Source: Rhodococcus sp. W8901
GTDB taxonomy: Bacteria > Actinomycetota > Actinomycetes > Mycobacteriales > Mycobacteriaceae
DNA: 64,000 nt
NCBI RefSeq assembly: GCF_013348805.1
Contig: NZ_CP054690.1
Location: 2,356,001 to 2,420,000, forward strand
Reading direction: 5' to 3'
Shown: one piece after another, positions 28,422 to 39,654 of the stretch
Layout of the letters: each line of letters opens with the position of its first letter
Numbering within the stretch: the stretch's first letter is position 1
Program-made: the position numbers and the translations under genes
The notes under the pieces: model-generated
What the model was told of the DNA's origin: nothing
Seen by the model: only the letters and a program-made list of their open reading frames with translations
Database searches by the model: none

Positions 28422-29345
28422 TCAGAGTCGCGGCTGCGACTTCACGGTGTCGCTGAAATCGTCGATGCCGGGGGCGCCGTCGAGTTCGTTGGTGTCGATC
28501 GGCACGACGACCGGGCGGGTGCCCTTCTTGCCGCCGCTGCGGAGCCGCTTCTCGAGCCACGTCGCGAAGGACGTGAGCGCGAAGTTGATGATCACCATGA
28601 TCACGCCGACCACGACCAGTGCAGCGAAGAAGTTGCGGTAGTACGACGCCGCCTGCTGGCCGCTGCGGATCAGCTCGATGTAGCCGATCTGGTAGCCGAG
28701 CGCCGAGTCCTTCAGCGCAACCACCATCTGAGACACCAGGGCCGGCAGCATCGTGGTGATCGCCTGCGGCAGCAGGATCAGCCGCATCATCTGGCCCTTG
28801 CGCATACCGAGCGCTGACGCGGCCTCGGTCTGACCCTTCGGCAGCGACAGGATGCCGGCCCGCAGGATCTCGGCGATGACCGAGCCGTTGTACAGGGTCA
28901 GGCCCACGACGACCGCGGCCAGCGCCAGCTGGTTCGACGGGAACACGCCGTACTGGGCGAACGCCTGGTAGGCGAAGATCATCAGGATCAGCACCGGAAT
29001 CGCCCGGAAGAACTCCACGAACGCGCCGCAGATCCAGCGGACCCACCGGTGATCGGAGAGTCGACCGATGCCGAGGACCGCGCCGAGGATCAGCGCGAAC
29101 ACGATCGACAGGGACGCCGCGAGCAGCGTGCCCTTCAGGCCCGGCAGTAGGTAGGTGGTCCACGTGAAGTGGTCCAGGAACGGCGACCACTTGTCGGCCT
29201 CGAGCTGGCCGTTGTCGGCCAGCACGTTGAGCACGTACAGCGCGACCGCGACGAGGACGATGCCGAAGACGATCGCGATCAGCCGGTTCCGTACCCTGGC
29301 CCGGGGGCCGGGGATGTCGAAGAGAACGCTCGACTGCTGGGTCAT
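28422..29345 (-). CDS. gluD: Glutamate ABC transporter permease GluD
   Basis: A 307-residue inner-membrane permease. It has about five or six membrane segments and the EAA-type ATPase-contact loop [22 protein letters not shown] (~185-206), typical of polar amino-acid (HisM/GlnP-like) permeases. The C-terminal ~50 residues are polar and basic. It overlaps gluC by four bases (29342-29345) and completes the gluABCD order. Confidence 0.92.
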   Translation of the reverse strand: MTQQSSVLFDIPGPRARVRNRLIAIVFGIVLVAVALYVLNVLADNGQLEADKWSPFLDHFTWTTYLLPGLKGTLLAASLSIVFALILGAVLGIGRLSDHRWVRWICGAFVEFFRAIPVLILMIFAYQAFAQYGVFPSNQLALAAVVVGLTLYNGSVIAEILRAGILSLPKGQTEAASALGMRKGQMMRLILLPQAITTMLPALVSQMVVALKDSALGYQIGYIELIRSGQQAASYYRNFFAALVVVGVIMVIINFALTSFATWLEKRLRSGGKKGTRPVVVPIDTNELDGAPGIDDFSDTVKSQPRL

Positions 29346-30025
29346 CGCTTCACCGCCAGACGCTTGCCGAGGTAACCGAACAGGAAGCCGACCGGCAGCG
29401 TCAGGATCATGAATCCGATCGCGAAGATCGCGAAGACGAGGAACAGCTTGTCGGCCTCGTTCTCGATCATCGTCTTCATGAGCAGTGACGCCTCGGCCAC
29501 ACCGATGGCCGAAGCGATCGTGGTGTTCTTCGTCAACGCGATCAGCACGCTGCCCAGGGGCGCGATGACCGCGCGGAACGCCTGCGGCAGCACGATCATC
29601 CGGACACTCTGGGTGAACGTCAGGCCCAGCGAGCGGGCCGCCTCGGCCTGGCCGAGCGGAACGGTGTTGATGCCCGACCGCAGCGACTCGCACACGAAAG
29701 CGGCGGTGTAGACGACGAACCCGAGCACCGCGAGCCGGAAGTTGTTCTGATCGATGAACTTCGGGGAGTCCTCGGGGGCGAAGTACACGCCCAGGTTCTG
29801 GTAGAGGCCCACCGAGCAGAACACGATGATGAGCGTCAGCGGTGTGTTGCGGAAGATGTTGACGTACCAGGTCGCGAAGATCCGGAGGATCGGCACGGGG
29901 GAGACCCGCATCGCGGCGAGGAGCGTGCCCCAGATCAGGGCGCCGAGCGCCGACCAGAAGGTGAGCTGCACCGTTGTCCAGAACGCGCTGACCAGCTGAT
30001 CACCGTAAGTATCAAGTAGTCCCAT
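29342..30025 (-). CDS. gluC: Glutamate ABC transporter permease GluC
   Basis: A 227-residue permease paired with GluD. It starts [24 protein letters not shown] and has the coupling loop [24 protein letters not shown] (~126-149). Five membrane segments are visible. It lies 15 bp behind gluB with an AGGAGG-like site. Specificity for glutamate is inferred from similarity to the Corynebacterium gluABCD set. Confidence 0.92.
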   Translation of the reverse strand: MGLLDTYGDQLVSAFWTTVQLTFWSALGALIWGTLLAAMRVSPVPILRIFATWYVNIFRNTPLTLIIVFCSVGLYQNLGVYFAPEDSPKFIDQNNFRLAVLGFVVYTAAFVCESLRSGINTVPLGQAEAARSLGLTFTQSVRMIVLPQAFRAVIAPLGSVLIALTKNTTIASAIGVAEASLLMKTMIENEADKLFLVFAIFAIGFMILTLPVGFLFGYLGKRLAVKR

Positions 30026-30040
30026 TTCACCTCCTCCGCA

Positions 30041-30880
30041 TCAGTACCGGTCGACGGCCGGCGGCGCGGGAAGCGCATAGCCGGACTCGCCCATGGTGTC
30101 CTCGAGTGCCCGCTGCCAGGCCCCGGTCGCGATCATGTCCTCGATCGCATCGTTGATCTTCATCCGTGCTTCCGTATCGCCCTTCGGTAGACCGACTCCG
30201 TAGGGCTCGGTGGTGAACGGTTCACCGGCAAGCTTGAACTCACCGGGGTACTGGGCGGAGTATCCGGCCAGGATGATGTCGTCCGTGGTCAGGGCGTCGA
30301 CCTTGCCGCGGTGCAGAGCCTCGACGCACGACGAGTAGCTGTCGAACTGCTGCAGCTGCACGCCGGGGTACGATTTCTTGATCTTCTGCGCCGGGGTGGA
30401 GCCCGACACCGAACACAGCTTCTTCCCACCTTGGAGGGACTCGGGTCCGGTGATCGTGTCGTCATCGGCGCGGACCAGAAGCGACTGCCCCGCGATGTAG
30501 TACGGGCCGGCGAAGTCGACGACCTTCTTGCGGTTGTCGGTGATCGAGTACGTGCCGACGACGAAGTCGACCTCGCCGTTCTTGATCAAGTTCTCGCGCT
30601 GCGCCGACGGGGCCTCGCGCCACGTGATGCCGCTCTCGGGAACACCCAGGTAGTTCGCGATGTACTTGGCGACCTCGACGTCGAAGCCGGTCATCGTCTT
30701 GTCCGGCTCGCGCAGCGCCAGTCCGGGCTGGTCGTACTTGGTGCCGATGGTGAGGTGCCCGTCGGCGGCGTCGGCGAGCACGTCCCGTGGCTCGCTGCTG
30801 CCGCACGCCGAGGCCGTCAGCACGACCGCGGTGAGGGCTGCGACGACGGACAGGATGCGGGGGGATCTGATTCGTCTCAT
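30041..30880 (-). CDS. gluB: Glutamate-binding lipoprotein GluB
   Basis: A 279-residue solute-binding lipoprotein. The signal peptide ends in the lipobox LTASAC (~21-26), so Cys26 is lipidated and the protein is tethered outside the membrane. The bilobed periplasmic-type domain includes HLTIGTKYDQPGLALREPDKTMTGFDVEVA-like sequence around residues 42-71 and VDFVVGTYSITDNRKKVVDF (~103), typical of cluster 3 amino-acid binders. Between gluA and gluC. Confidence 0.92.
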   Translation of the reverse strand: MRRIRSPRILSVVAALTAVVLTASACGSSEPRDVLADAADGHLTIGTKYDQPGLALREPDKTMTGFDVEVAKYIANYLGVPESGITWREAPSAQRENLIKNGEVDFVVGTYSITDNRKKVVDFAGPYYIAGQSLLVRADDDTITGPESLQGGKKLCSVSGSTPAQKIKKSYPGVQLQQFDSYSSCVEALHRGKVDALTTDDIILAGYSAQYPGEFKLAGEPFTTEPYGVGLPKGDTEARMKINDAIEDMIATGAWQRALEDTMGESGYALPAPPAVDRY

Positions 30881-30902
30881 GGTGTTTTCCTCCGCCCCGG
30901 TG

Positions 30903-31676
<774 letters not shown>

Positions 31677-31817
31677 AACGCGTAACCCTATATGGACTTT
31701 TTGCGTACCCGCTGGTCTAGAGCCGATCGATCTTGAACGATACAGTCGCGGCGGTCGCCTTCGGTGGACCAATGTGGCCCCGACAGGCGGTTTTGTGCGG
31801 GGCCGTACCCTGGACGC

Positions 31818-33335
31818 GTGGAGACGATCGACCAGAACGCCGGGCGCAGTTACGAGGTCCGCACGTACGGCTGTCAGATGAACGTGCACGACTCCGAGCG
31901 GCTCTCGGGTCTACTCGAGGACGCCGGTTACACCAGGGCTGTGCCGGGGGAGCAGGCCGACCTCGTGGTCTTCAATACCTGTGCGGTGCGTGAGAACGCC
32001 GACAACAAGCTGTACGGGAATCTGAGCCATCTCGCTCCGGTCAAGGAGGAGCGCCCCGGGATGCAGATCGCCGTCGGCGGCTGTCTCGCGCAGAAGGACC
32101 GCGACACGGTGGTGAAGAAGGCCCCGTGGGTCGACGTCGTGTTCGGCACCCACAACATCGGTTCGCTGCCGGCGCTGCTCGAGCGGGCCCGTCACAATCA
32201 GAAGGCCGAGGTCGAGATCCTCGAATCGCTCGAGGCGTTCCCGTCGACACTGCCGGCCAAGCGCGAGTCCGCCTACGCCGGATGGGTGTCGATCTCCGTC
32301 GGCTGCAACAACACCTGCACGTTCTGCATCGTGCCCGCGCTGCGCGGCAAGGAGGTCGACCGGCGCCCCGGCGACATCCTCGCCGAGGTCCAGGCGCTCG
32401 TGAACGAGGGTGTCCTCGAGGTGACACTGCTCGGGCAGAACGTCAACTCGTACGGCGTCTCGTTCGCCGACCCCGAGATCCCGCGGGACCGCGGCGCCTT
32501 CGCGAAGCTGCTGAGTGCGTGCGGGCAGATCGAGGGGCTCGAGCGGGTGCGGTTCACGTCCCCGCATCCGGCGGAGTTCACCGACGACGTCATCGAGGCG
32601 ATGGCGACCACCCCCAACGTGTGTCCGCAGCTGCACATGCCGCTGCAGTCCGGCTCGGATCGGGTCCTCAAGGCGATGCGCCGGTCGTACCGCAGCGCGA
32701 AGTTCCTCGGAATCATCGAGAAGGTTCGTGCCGCGATGCCGCATGCCGCGATCACGACCGACATCATCGTCGGCTTCCCGGGGGAGACCGAGGAGGATTT
32801 CCAGGCGACCCTCGACGTGGTGCGGCAGGCGCGGTTCACGAGCGCCTTCACGTTCCAGTACTCCAAGCGTCCGGGCACCCCGGCCGCCGAGATGGACGGC
32901 CAGCTGCCGAAAGCCGTTGTGCAGGAACGCTACGACCGGCTGATCGCGCTGCAGGAGGAGATCACCCTCGACGAGAATCGCAAGCTCGTCGGCACCGAGG
33001 TGGAACTGCTGGTGACCGCGGGCGACGGCCGCAAGAACGCCGAGACCGCGCGCATGAGCGGACGCGCACGAGACGGTCGCCTGGTGCACTTCCGTCCCGA
33101 GGGCAACCTCGACGGCGACCTGCGCCCCGGCGACGTGATCACCGTCGTCGTGACCGGTGCTGCCCCGCACCACCTGGTCGCGGACAATCTCGTCCTCACC
33201 CACCGGCGCACCCGCGCCGGCGACTCGTTCGAACGAGGGGTCACGCCGAAGACCCCGCCGATCGGTGTCGGGCTGGGGCTGCCGCAGGTCGGCGCCCCCG
33301 CACCGCTGCCAGCACAGATGGGATGCAACGCATGA
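31818..33335 (+). CDS. miaB: tRNA-2-methylthio-N6-dimethylallyladenosine synthase MiaB
   Basis: A 505-residue radical-SAM methylthiotransferase acting on i6A37 in tRNAs that read UNN codons; MiaA, which makes i6A, is encoded 3 kb downstream. The N-terminal cluster cysteines are in YGCQMN, NTCAVR and GGCLAQ; the radical-SAM motif is CNNTCTFC (~158-165); the TRAM RNA-binding domain is at ~375-445. A ~50-residue Pro/Gly-rich tail follows. It starts at GTG 31818 and overlaps the next gene by four bases. Confidence 0.95.
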   Translation: METIDQNAGRSYEVRTYGCQMNVHDSERLSGLLEDAGYTRAVPGEQADLVVFNTCAVRENADNKLYGNLSHLAPVKEERPGMQIAVGGCLAQKDRDTVVKKAPWVDVVFGTHNIGSLPALLERARHNQKAEVEILESLEAFPSTLPAKRESAYAGWVSISVGCNNTCTFCIVPALRGKEVDRRPGDILAEVQALVNEGVLEVTLLGQNVNSYGVSFADPEIPRDRGAFAKLLSACGQIEGLERVRFTSPHPAEFTDDVIEAMATTPNVCPQLHMPLQSGSDRVLKAMRRSYRSAKFLGIIEKVRAAMPHAAITTDIIVGFPGETEEDFQATLDVVRQARFTSAFTFQYSKRPGTPAAEMDGQLPKAVVQERYDRLIALQEEITLDENRKLVGTEVELLVTAGDGRKNAETARMSGRARDGRLVHFRPEGNLDGDLRPGDVITVVVTGAAPHHLVADNLVLTHRRTRAGDSFERGVTPKTPPIGVGLGLPQVGAPAPLPAQMGCNA

Positions 33336-33961
33336 GCACCTCGGACAGCGGCGACGCTTCCGGTAGCGAGAACCGGCCGGACCGAGACGGCCCGGGTGTC
33401 CCGGGCGTTCCGGATCCGATGGACGAGTACCAGAAGGACTTCGAGGCCGCCGAGAAGAAGGTCGCGGGGGAGATCGACCCCGGCATGCGCGCAGTCGTCG
33501 TGGCCGTGTGCGTGCTGGTGCTCCTGCTGTCGTTCACGCTGCCGCACACCGGATCCGTGAACGGCTGGGACGTACTCGTCGGCAATCAGGACGCGATCGA
33601 CGAGAACATCAAGCTGCCGTCGCGCATCTTCGTGTGGATGGCACTCGTGTTCGGCGGAGTCTTCTCGATTCTCGCGCTCGTGACCCGGCGGTGGGTGCTG
33701 GCGTGGATCGCGTTGGCCGGTACCGCGGTGTCGGCGGTGTTCGGCATGCTCGCGATCTGGTCGCGGCAGACCCTCCCGGCGACTGAGGCCTCGAGTTCGG
33801 GTCCGGGATTCGGTCTCGTGCTGGGCTGGATCACGGTCATCGTCCTGACCTTCCACTGGATCAAGGTGGTGTGGAGCCGGACCGCGGTGCAGCTCGCTGC
33901 CGAGGAGGCGCGCCGCAACGCCGCGAGCGAGGACTCGGCGCGCGAGGACTGGCAGAACTGA
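33332..33961 (+). CDS. Rv2732c-type integral membrane protein
   Basis: A 209-residue protein with a polar Asp/Gly/Ser-rich head (~1-50), about four hydrophobic segments (~52-68, ~95-113, ~117-137, ~157-175) and a charged C-terminal tail. It overlaps miaB by four bases, as its counterpart does in mycobacteria. No function is known to me. It ends before a terminator shared with the converging DUF349 gene. Confidence 0.8.
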   Translation: MSTSDSGDASGSENRPDRDGPGVPGVPDPMDEYQKDFEAAEKKVAGEIDPGMRAVVVAVCVLVLLLSFTLPHTGSVNGWDVLVGNQDAIDENIKLPSRIFVWMALVFGGVFSILALVTRRWVLAWIALAGTAVSAVFGMLAIWSRQTLPATEASSSGPGFGLVLGWITVIVLTFHWIKVVWSRTAVQLAAEEARRNAASEDSAREDWQN

Positions 33962-33990
33962 GTTCCGGCGACCCAGGTCGCCCGAAACAC

Positions 33991-34033
33991 GAGTGAGGGG
34001 TGCGACGCCGACCGGCGTCGCACACCCTCACTC
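33991..34033. terminator. Bidirectional terminator after the miaB operon
   Basis: A long hairpin: GAGTGAGGG and TGCGACGCCG on the left pair with CGGCGTCGCA and CCCTCACTC on the right, with a small internal mismatch and a 2-base loop. It separates the converging Rv2732c-type and DUF349 genes. Confidence 0.85.
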
Positions 34034-34041
34034 GTTACCGA

Positions 34042-35397
34042 TCAGAGCTCGTTGACGGCGCCCTCGGCGGCTTCGGCCCACTCACGCCACTGCTTGGCCT
34101 GGGCGAGGGCCTTCTCCGCGTCCTTGGTCTTGCCTGCCGCGGTGGCCTTGGCGGCCTGCTCCTCGAACTGGGCGACGCGCTCACGGAACTGGGCGGCCCG
34201 CGCCAGTGCCTCGGGATCGGTGCGGCGCCACTCCGAGTCGGCGGCCTCGCGCACGCGCTTCTCGATGGCGCGGAGCTTGCCTTCGAGATCGTGCATCCGC
34301 TCGCGCGGAACCTTGCCGATCGCGTCCCACTTCTCCTGCAGGTCGCGCAGCGCCGCGCGAGCCGCCTCGAGATCCTTGTCGGGATCGATGGCGCTCGCGG
34401 ACTTCAGCAGCTCTTCCTTGGCGACGGCGTTCTGCGCGAACTCCGCGTCGCGTTCGGACGCCGCGGCGTTGCGGGCGGCGAAGAAGACGTCCTGCGCCTC
34501 CTTGAAACGGCGCCACAGGGCGTCGTCCGCTTCGCGGGGCGCCCGTCCGGCGGCCTTCCACTCGGCGAGCAGGTCCCGGAACTCGCCTGCCGTCGGACCC
34601 CAGTCAGTGGAGGTCGCCAACGCCTCGGCCTGGGTGACGAGCTCCTCCTTGCGGGACTTCGCGCCGGCGCGCTCCCGATCGAGTTCGGCGAAGTGTGTGC
34701 CTCGCCGGCGGTTGAAGGCCTCGCGGGCCTTCGAGTACCGCTTCCACAGGGCGTCGTCGGTCTTGCGATCGAGTCCCCGGATGGTCTTCCACTCGTCGAG
34801 GATCTCGCGCAGCCGGTCACCCGCGACCTTCCACTGGGTGGATTCGTTGCCGATCTGCTCGGCCTCGGCCGCGAGCGCCTCCTTGCGGGAGGTCTGCTCC
34901 TGCCGCGATTGCTCCTTGTCTTGCTTCTCCTGCTCCTCGGCCTGCGCGGAGCCCGCGATGATCGCCGTCAAACGAACGCTCAGTGTGTCGATGTCGCCGA
35001 TGACCGCCGCGGTGGGGAGTGACTCGGCGAGCGCCGCGGCTGCGGCCCGGGTCTTCTTGGCATCGCCGGCACCGGAGGCCAGGCGCGTCTCGAGGAGCGT
35101 CACCTCGGTCGCCAGGTCGTCGTACCGTCGTCCGAAGTGCGCGAGGCCCTCGGCGGCGTCCCCTGCCTGCCACGAGCCGATCTGTCGTTCGCCGTCGGCC
35201 GTCTTGACCCACGCGGTGCCGTCGTCGTCGACCCGGCCGAACAGGCTGGGATCGCTGGTGGCCACGGCGGGCATGGCGTGGGTCGGAGCCGGACCGGGCT
35301 TGGGCGAGCTCGATGTCACGGCACCCGGCTTGGCGGCGCCGGGCTTGGGGACACCCGGCTTGGGGGTACCCGGCTTGGGTGCGTTGCTCTCGGTCAT
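34042..35397 (-). CDS. DUF349 repeat protein (Rv2731-type)
   Basis: A 451-residue, highly helical charged protein. After MTESNAP come five PKPG/AKPG-type repeats (residues ~6-40), then a strand-rich patch ([30 protein letters not shown], ~55-84), then coiled-coil helices with at least three DUF349 units marked by [28 protein letters not shown] and [17 protein letters not shown]349 proteins are little studied. The ATG 35397 start is set by the repeat head. It is divergent from the dioxygenase-like gene. Confidence 0.85.
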   Translation of the reverse strand: MTESNAPKPGTPKPGVPKPGAAKPGAVTSSSPKPGPAPTHAMPAVATSDPSLFGRVDDDGTAWVKTADGERQIGSWQAGDAAEGLAHFGRRYDDLATEVTLLETRLASGAGDAKKTRAAAAALAESLPTAAVIGDIDTLSVRLTAIIAGSAQAEEQEKQDKEQSRQEQTSRKEALAAEAEQIGNESTQWKVAGDRLREILDEWKTIRGLDRKTDDALWKRYSKAREAFNRRRGTHFAELDRERAGAKSRKEELVTQAEALATSTDWGPTAGEFRDLLAEWKAAGRAPREADDALWRRFKEAQDVFFAARNAAASERDAEFAQNAVAKEELLKSASAIDPDKDLEAARAALRDLQEKWDAIGKVPRERMHDLEGKLRAIEKRVREAADSEWRRTDPEALARAAQFRERVAQFEEQAAKATAAGKTKDAEKALAQAKQWREWAEAAEGAVNEL

Positions 35398-35565
35398 AGC
35401 TCCTCGTCTCTGCCGCGCGTCACGGCTGCCTGATCGCACTGTCGCCTCCCACCTGGGTCCGTCGGTCGATCGGAAATGGTGGGAGCCTGCAGCGACTGTT
35501 CAAGACTATTGAAACAGGTATGACCCTCCGAGGGCGTCACCTCGGGTCGACTACCGTGGCGCAGT

Positions 35566-36306
35566 GTGTTGACCGCCGCTGCTTTCGTGCCCTCGCCCCC
35601 GCTGCTGGTGCCCCAATTGGCCGGGGCCGCAGCGCCGGAAACCGACCGGTTGCGCCGAGCCGTGCTGGATGTGTCCGGCAGGCTGGGCGAGGCGTGCGGG
35701 CAGTGGACCGTGATCGGTGTCGCCGATCCCGGTGCGCCCGCCGCCGAGATCTCCCCCGAATCGTGCGGCACCTTCGCGGGATTCGGGGTCGACGTGCGAG
35801 TGTGCCTGGCGCCCGGCGAATCCGACCGCGGCGAGGTCGACCCGGCGATGCCGCTCGCGGCTCTCGTCGCCGGGTGGTTGCGCGGGCGCGCCGCACCGTC
35901 GGCCACGGTCCGGGTGCGAATCCTCGCGCCCGACACGCCGATCGCCGAGTGCGTGCGCCTGGGGGAGCAGTTGCGCCACGAACTCGACGCGTCGCCGTCG
36001 CCGCAGGGACTTCTGGTCGTGGCGGACGGCGCGAACACGCTGACGGACAAGGCTCCCGGGTCGCTCGACGAGCGGTCTGCAGATGTCGAGGCGGTGCTCG
36101 GTCGGGCCCTCGCGAGCGGTGACTGTGGGGCGCTCGGAGGTCTCGACGCCCGGTTGTGCGGCGAGATCGGGCTGTCCGGCCGTGCTGCGTGGCAGACACT
36201 TTCGGCCGCGTTCGGCGGCCCGGACGGCGGTCCGCGCAAGGCGGAGTCGCTGTATTCAGGGGCGCCTTTCGGGGTCGGCTACCACGTCGGGATGTGGCTG
36301 CCGTGA
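35566..36306 (+). CDS. Class III extradiol dioxygenase-like protein (Rv2728c-type)
   Basis: A 246-residue protein starting at GTG 35566. The opening [19 protein letters not shown] resembles the LigB/MEMO fold, where a proline-rich strand enters the active site, but the iron-binding histidines of true extradiol enzymes are not evident, so it may be non-catalytic. It overlaps miaA by four bases (GTGA, 36303-36306), an arrangement kept in mycobacteria, which points to a function linked to tRNA modification or simple coupling. Function unknown. Confidence 0.7.
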   Translation: MLTAAAFVPSPPLLVPQLAGAAAPETDRLRRAVLDVSGRLGEACGQWTVIGVADPGAPAAEISPESCGTFAGFGVDVRVCLAPGESDRGEVDPAMPLAALVAGWLRGRAAPSATVRVRILAPDTPIAECVRLGEQLRHELDASPSPQGLLVVADGANTLTDKAPGSLDERSADVEAVLGRALASGDCGALGGLDARLCGEIGLSGRAAWQTLSAAFGGPDGGPRKAESLYSGAPFGVGYHVGMWLP

Positions 36307-37226
36307 CCGATCAGGGTCGTACTCCGATCGCCGTCGTGGGTCCCACTGCCACCGGGAAGTCGGATCTGGGCCTGGATCTCGCGGAACGGCTGGGCGGCGA
36401 GATCGTCAACATCGACGCGATGCAGCTCTACCGCGGGATGGATGTGGGCACCGCGAAGCTGAGCGTGCCGGAGCGGCGTGGAATCGTCCACCACCAGCTC
36501 GATGTGCTGGACGTCACCGAGACCGCGACGGTGGCGCGGTACCAGGAGTCGGCGCGCCGCGACATCGAGGACATCCGCGCGCGGGGCGCAGTGCCGATCA
36601 TCGTGGGCGGTTCGATGATGTACGTGCAGTCGCTGCTCGACGAGTGGGCGTTCCCGGCGACCGATCCGCAGATCCGGGCGCACTGGGAGTCCGTGCTCGC
36701 CGAACGCGGCGTGGCCGCGGTGCACGCGGAGCTCGCGCGGGTGGATCCGGAGGCGGCGGCGTCGATCCTGCCGACGGACGGGCGGCGGATCGTGCGGGCG
36801 CTCGAGGTCGTGCAGCTCACCGGCAAGCCGTTCGCCGCGTCCGCGCCGAAGATCGGTGAACCGCGTTGGGGGACCGTCATCGTCGGTGTGGACCGCGAGA
36901 CCGAGGCGCTCGACGCGCGGATCCGGTTGCGCACCGAGCTGATGTTCGATCGGGGCCTGGTCGACGAGGTGCGGGCGCTGGTCGAGGTGGGGCTCCGTGA
37001 GGGTGTGACCGCGCAGCGGGCCATCGGGTACGCGCAGGTGCTGGCCATGCTGGACGGCGAGTACGACCTCGCCGAGGCGGTGGAGCGCACGTTCATCGGT
37101 ACCCGTCGGTACGTCCGCCGGCAGCGGTCGTGGTTCCGGCGGGATCCGCGAGTGCACTGGGTGGACGGGGCCGATCCGAACCTCGTCGAGGCCGCGCTGG
37201 AGCATGCGGACCGGTCGCTAGAGTGA
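36303..37226 (+). CDS. miaA: tRNA dimethylallyltransferase MiaA
   Basis: A 307-residue enzyme that transfers dimethylallyl to A37 of tRNAs, making the substrate of MiaB. The P-loop [20 protein letters not shown] lies at ~15-34, [17 protein letters not shown] at ~38-54, and the RRIVRALEV motif near 160. GTG 36303 overlaps the previous gene. dapF follows after 5 bp. Confidence 0.95.
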   Translation: MTDQGRTPIAVVGPTATGKSDLGLDLAERLGGEIVNIDAMQLYRGMDVGTAKLSVPERRGIVHHQLDVLDVTETATVARYQESARRDIEDIRARGAVPIIVGGSMMYVQSLLDEWAFPATDPQIRAHWESVLAERGVAAVHAELARVDPEAAASILPTDGRRIVRALEVVQLTGKPFAASAPKIGEPRWGTVIVGVDRETEALDARIRLRTELMFDRGLVDEVRALVEVGLREGVTAQRAIGYAQVLAMLDGEYDLAEAVERTFIGTRRYVRRQRSWFRRDPRVHWVDGADPNLVEAALEHADRSLE

Positions 37227-37231
37227 GTCCC

Positions 37232-38101
37232 ATGGAATTCAGCAAGGGCCACGGCACCGAGAACGACTTCGTGATCCTGCCGGATCCGGACGCCGATCTC
37301 GCGTTGCCCGCACACCGGATCGCCGCGCTGTGCGACCGCCGTCGCGGGCTCGGAGCCGACGGCCTGCTGCGGGTGGCCCGGGCCGGCGCGCTCGCGGCGG
37401 TGGGCGTGCTGGCCGAACTGCCCCAGGGCGTCGGTCCCGACGACTGGTTCATGGACTACCGCAACGGTGACGGCTCGATCGCCGAGATGTGCGGCAACGG
37501 TGTCCGGGTCTTCGCGCACTACCTGCGCGCGACCGGCCTCGAGCTGCACGACGAGTTCGTCGTGGGCAGCCGCGCCGGCGCCCGCCCCGTCCGGGTGCAC
37601 GCGGCCGACCACGTGCACGGCGACGTGACCGTCGGCATGGGACAGGTGCGCGAGCTCGGGTCGTCGACCGCAACGGTCGGCGGGCGCCTGCTCGACGGCA
37701 TCGGCATCGACGTCGGTAACCCCCACCTCGCGTGCGTCGACCCCACTCTCACGTCCGCGGCACTCGCGGCGCTGGATCTGACGGCGGCGCCCGGATTCGA
37801 TCCCGGATTCTTCCCGCAGGGCGTCAACATCGAGATCCTCACCCCGCTCGCCGACGGTGCAGTGGAGATGCGCGTGCACGAGCGCGGCGTGGGCGAGACC
37901 CGGTCGTGCGGCACGGGCACCGTCGCGGCCGCCGCCGCGGCGCTGCGGGCATCCGGCGACACCGACGGCAAGGTCGAGGTGCGGGTGCCCGGCGGCCGTG
38001 TGGAGGTGTCGATCGACGGTGGTCGGGCGGCGCTACGGGGGCCGTCGGTGCTGGTCGCGTCCGGCACGGTCGACGACCGCTGGTGGACCGAGCTGGGTTG
38101 A
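37232..38101 (+). CDS. dapF: Diaminopimelate epimerase DapF
   Basis: A 289-residue cofactor-independent epimerase converting LL- to meso-diaminopimelate for peptidoglycan and lysine. The two catalytic cysteines are in [11 protein letters not shown] (~87) and [10 protein letters not shown] (~225). [18 protein letters not shown] opens the protein. It follows miaA by 5 bp and belongs to the miaA-dapF-hflX string typical of actinobacteria. Confidence 0.96.
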   Translation: MEFSKGHGTENDFVILPDPDADLALPAHRIAALCDRRRGLGADGLLRVARAGALAAVGVLAELPQGVGPDDWFMDYRNGDGSIAEMCGNGVRVFAHYLRATGLELHDEFVVGSRAGARPVRVHAADHVHGDVTVGMGQVRELGSSTATVGGRLLDGIGIDVGNPHLACVDPTLTSAALAALDLTAAPGFDPGFFPQGVNIEILTPLADGAVEMRVHERGVGETRSCGTGTVAAAAAALRASGDTDGKVEVRVPGGRVEVSIDGGRAALRGPSVLVASGTVDDRWWTELG

Positions 38102-38181
38102 TGCCGGGCTCGCCCGGGTGCCGGGCGGCGGACGGAAATGCGCGTGCACGCCGGTCTCGCTTCGTGGGACCATGAACGTGT

Positions 38182-39654
38182 ATGACGAAAACACATCGCA
38201 CCCACGTCCCGTCCACCGCGGACGACCACGCAACCTCCGGCGAGGCTGAGTACTTCGACGATTCCGCGGCGCCGTCCGTCGGCGACATGCAGCTCGACGA
38301 GCGCGCCGCGCTGCGCCGAGTGCAGGGATTGTCGACCGAGCTCACCGACGTCACCGAGGTCGAGTACCGGCAGCTGCGCCTCGAGCGCGTGGTTCTCGTC
38401 GGTGTCTGGACGTCGGGCACCGCCGCGCAGGCCGACGCGAGCATGGCCGAGCTCGCCGCCCTCGCCGAAACCGCCGGCTCCGAGGTTCTCGAGGGCCTGG
38501 TCCAGCGCCGGGACAAGCCCGACGCCGCGACGTACATCGGGTCGGGCAAGGCCGACGAGCTGCGGCAGGTGGTCCTCGCGACCGGCGCCGACACCGTCAT
38601 CTGTGACGGCGAGCTCACGCCCGCGCAGCTGACGGCGCTGGAGAAGGTCGTCAAGGTCAAGGTCATCGACCGGACCGCGCTGATCCTCGATATCTTCGCG
38701 CAGCACGCGACCTCCCGCGAGGGCAAGGCACAGGTCGCGCTTGCTCAGATGGAGTACATGCTGCCCCGGCTGCGCGGCTGGGGCGAGTCGATGTCCCGGC
38801 AGGCCGGTGGCCGTGCGGGCAGCAACGGCGGCGTCGGTCTGCGTGGTCCCGGTGAGACCAAGATCGAGACCGATCGTCGTCGTATCCGTGAGCGGATGGC
38901 GAAGCTGCGGCGCGAGATCAAGGCGATGAAGTCGTCGCGGGATACCAAGCGCAGCCACCGCCTGCGCAGTGAGATCCCGTCCGTCGCGATCGTCGGCTAC
39001 ACCAACGCCGGCAAGTCCAGCCTGCTCAACGCCCTCACCGGGTCCGGTGTGCTGGTACAGAACGCGCTGTTCGCGACGCTGGATCCGACCACGCGCCAGG
39101 CGTCGTTCGAGGACGGTCGCGAATACGTGCTCACCGACACCGTCGGTTTCGTGCGGCACCTTCCGACGCAGTTGGTCGAGGCGTTCCGGTCGACCCTCGA
39201 GGAGGTCACCGACGCCGATCTGCTGCTGCACGTCGTCGACGGATCCGATCCGCTGCCGACCGATCAGATCAAGGCCGTCCGTGAGGTGATCACCGAGGTC
39301 ATCCGCGAGAACGATACGACCGCGCCGCCCGAGTTGATCGTGGTAAACAAGATCGACGCTGCGGACCCGGTGGTTCTCACCCAGCTGCGCGGGCTGCTGC
39401 CCGGTGCGGTGTTCGTGTCCGCCAGGACCGGGGAGGGCATCGATGAGCTTCGGACGCGACTGGGCGAGATCGTTCGGCGACCGGAGATCGAGGTCGACGT
39501 GCTCGTGCCCTATTCACGCGGCGACCTCGTCGCCCGGATTCACTCGGACGGCCAGATCCTCGACACCTCACACGAGGAGGGCGGCACCCGGATGCGCGTG
39601 CGCGTGCCCGAGTCGCTCGCCTCGGCCCTCGTCGAGTTCGCGGGGCGTGGGTAG
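38182..39654 (+). CDS. hflX: GTPase HflX
   Basis: A 490-residue ribosome-associated GTPase; HflX splits stalled or hibernating ribosomes. The N-terminal domain contains YIGSGKADELRQ (~120) and a Gly-rich linker GWGESMSRQAGGRAGSNGGVGLRGPGETKIE-type stretch. The G domain has G1 GYTNAGKSSLLNAL (~271), G3 DTVGFVRHLP and G4 NKID (~391). In mycobacteria HflX affects macrolide tolerance. Its last eight bases overlap the next gene. Confidence 0.95.
   Translation: MTKTHRTHVPSTADDHATSGEAEYFDDSAAPSVGDMQLDERAALRRVQGLSTELTDVTEVEYRQLRLERVVLVGVWTSGTAAQADASMAELAALAETAGSEVLEGLVQRRDKPDAATYIGSGKADELRQVVLATGADTVICDGELTPAQLTALEKVVKVKVIDRTALILDIFAQHATSREGKAQVALAQMEYMLPRLRGWGESMSRQAGGRAGSNGGVGLRGPGETKIETDRRRIRERMAKLRREIKAMKSSRDTKRSHRLRSEIPSVAIVGYTNAGKSSLLNALTGSGVLVQNALFATLDPTTRQASFEDGREYVLTDTVGFVRHLPTQLVEAFRSTLEEVTDADLLLHVVDGSDPLPTDQIKAVREVITEVIRENDTTAPPELIVVNKIDAADPVVLTQLRGLLPGAVFVSARTGEGIDELRTRLGEIVRRPEIEVDVLVPYSRGDLVARIHSDGQILDTSHEEGGTRMRVRVPESLASALVEFAGRG

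Noticed and set aside
31772-31806. GGCCCCG/CGGGGCC inverted repeat before miaB, considered as a terminator or riboswitch
   Set aside because: It overlaps the likely miaB promoter region, the arms are short and no known leader family matches.
37232-39654. dapF-hflX searched for an SOS box or ECF promoter
   Set aside because: No site matching either consensus was found in the 80-bp gap.
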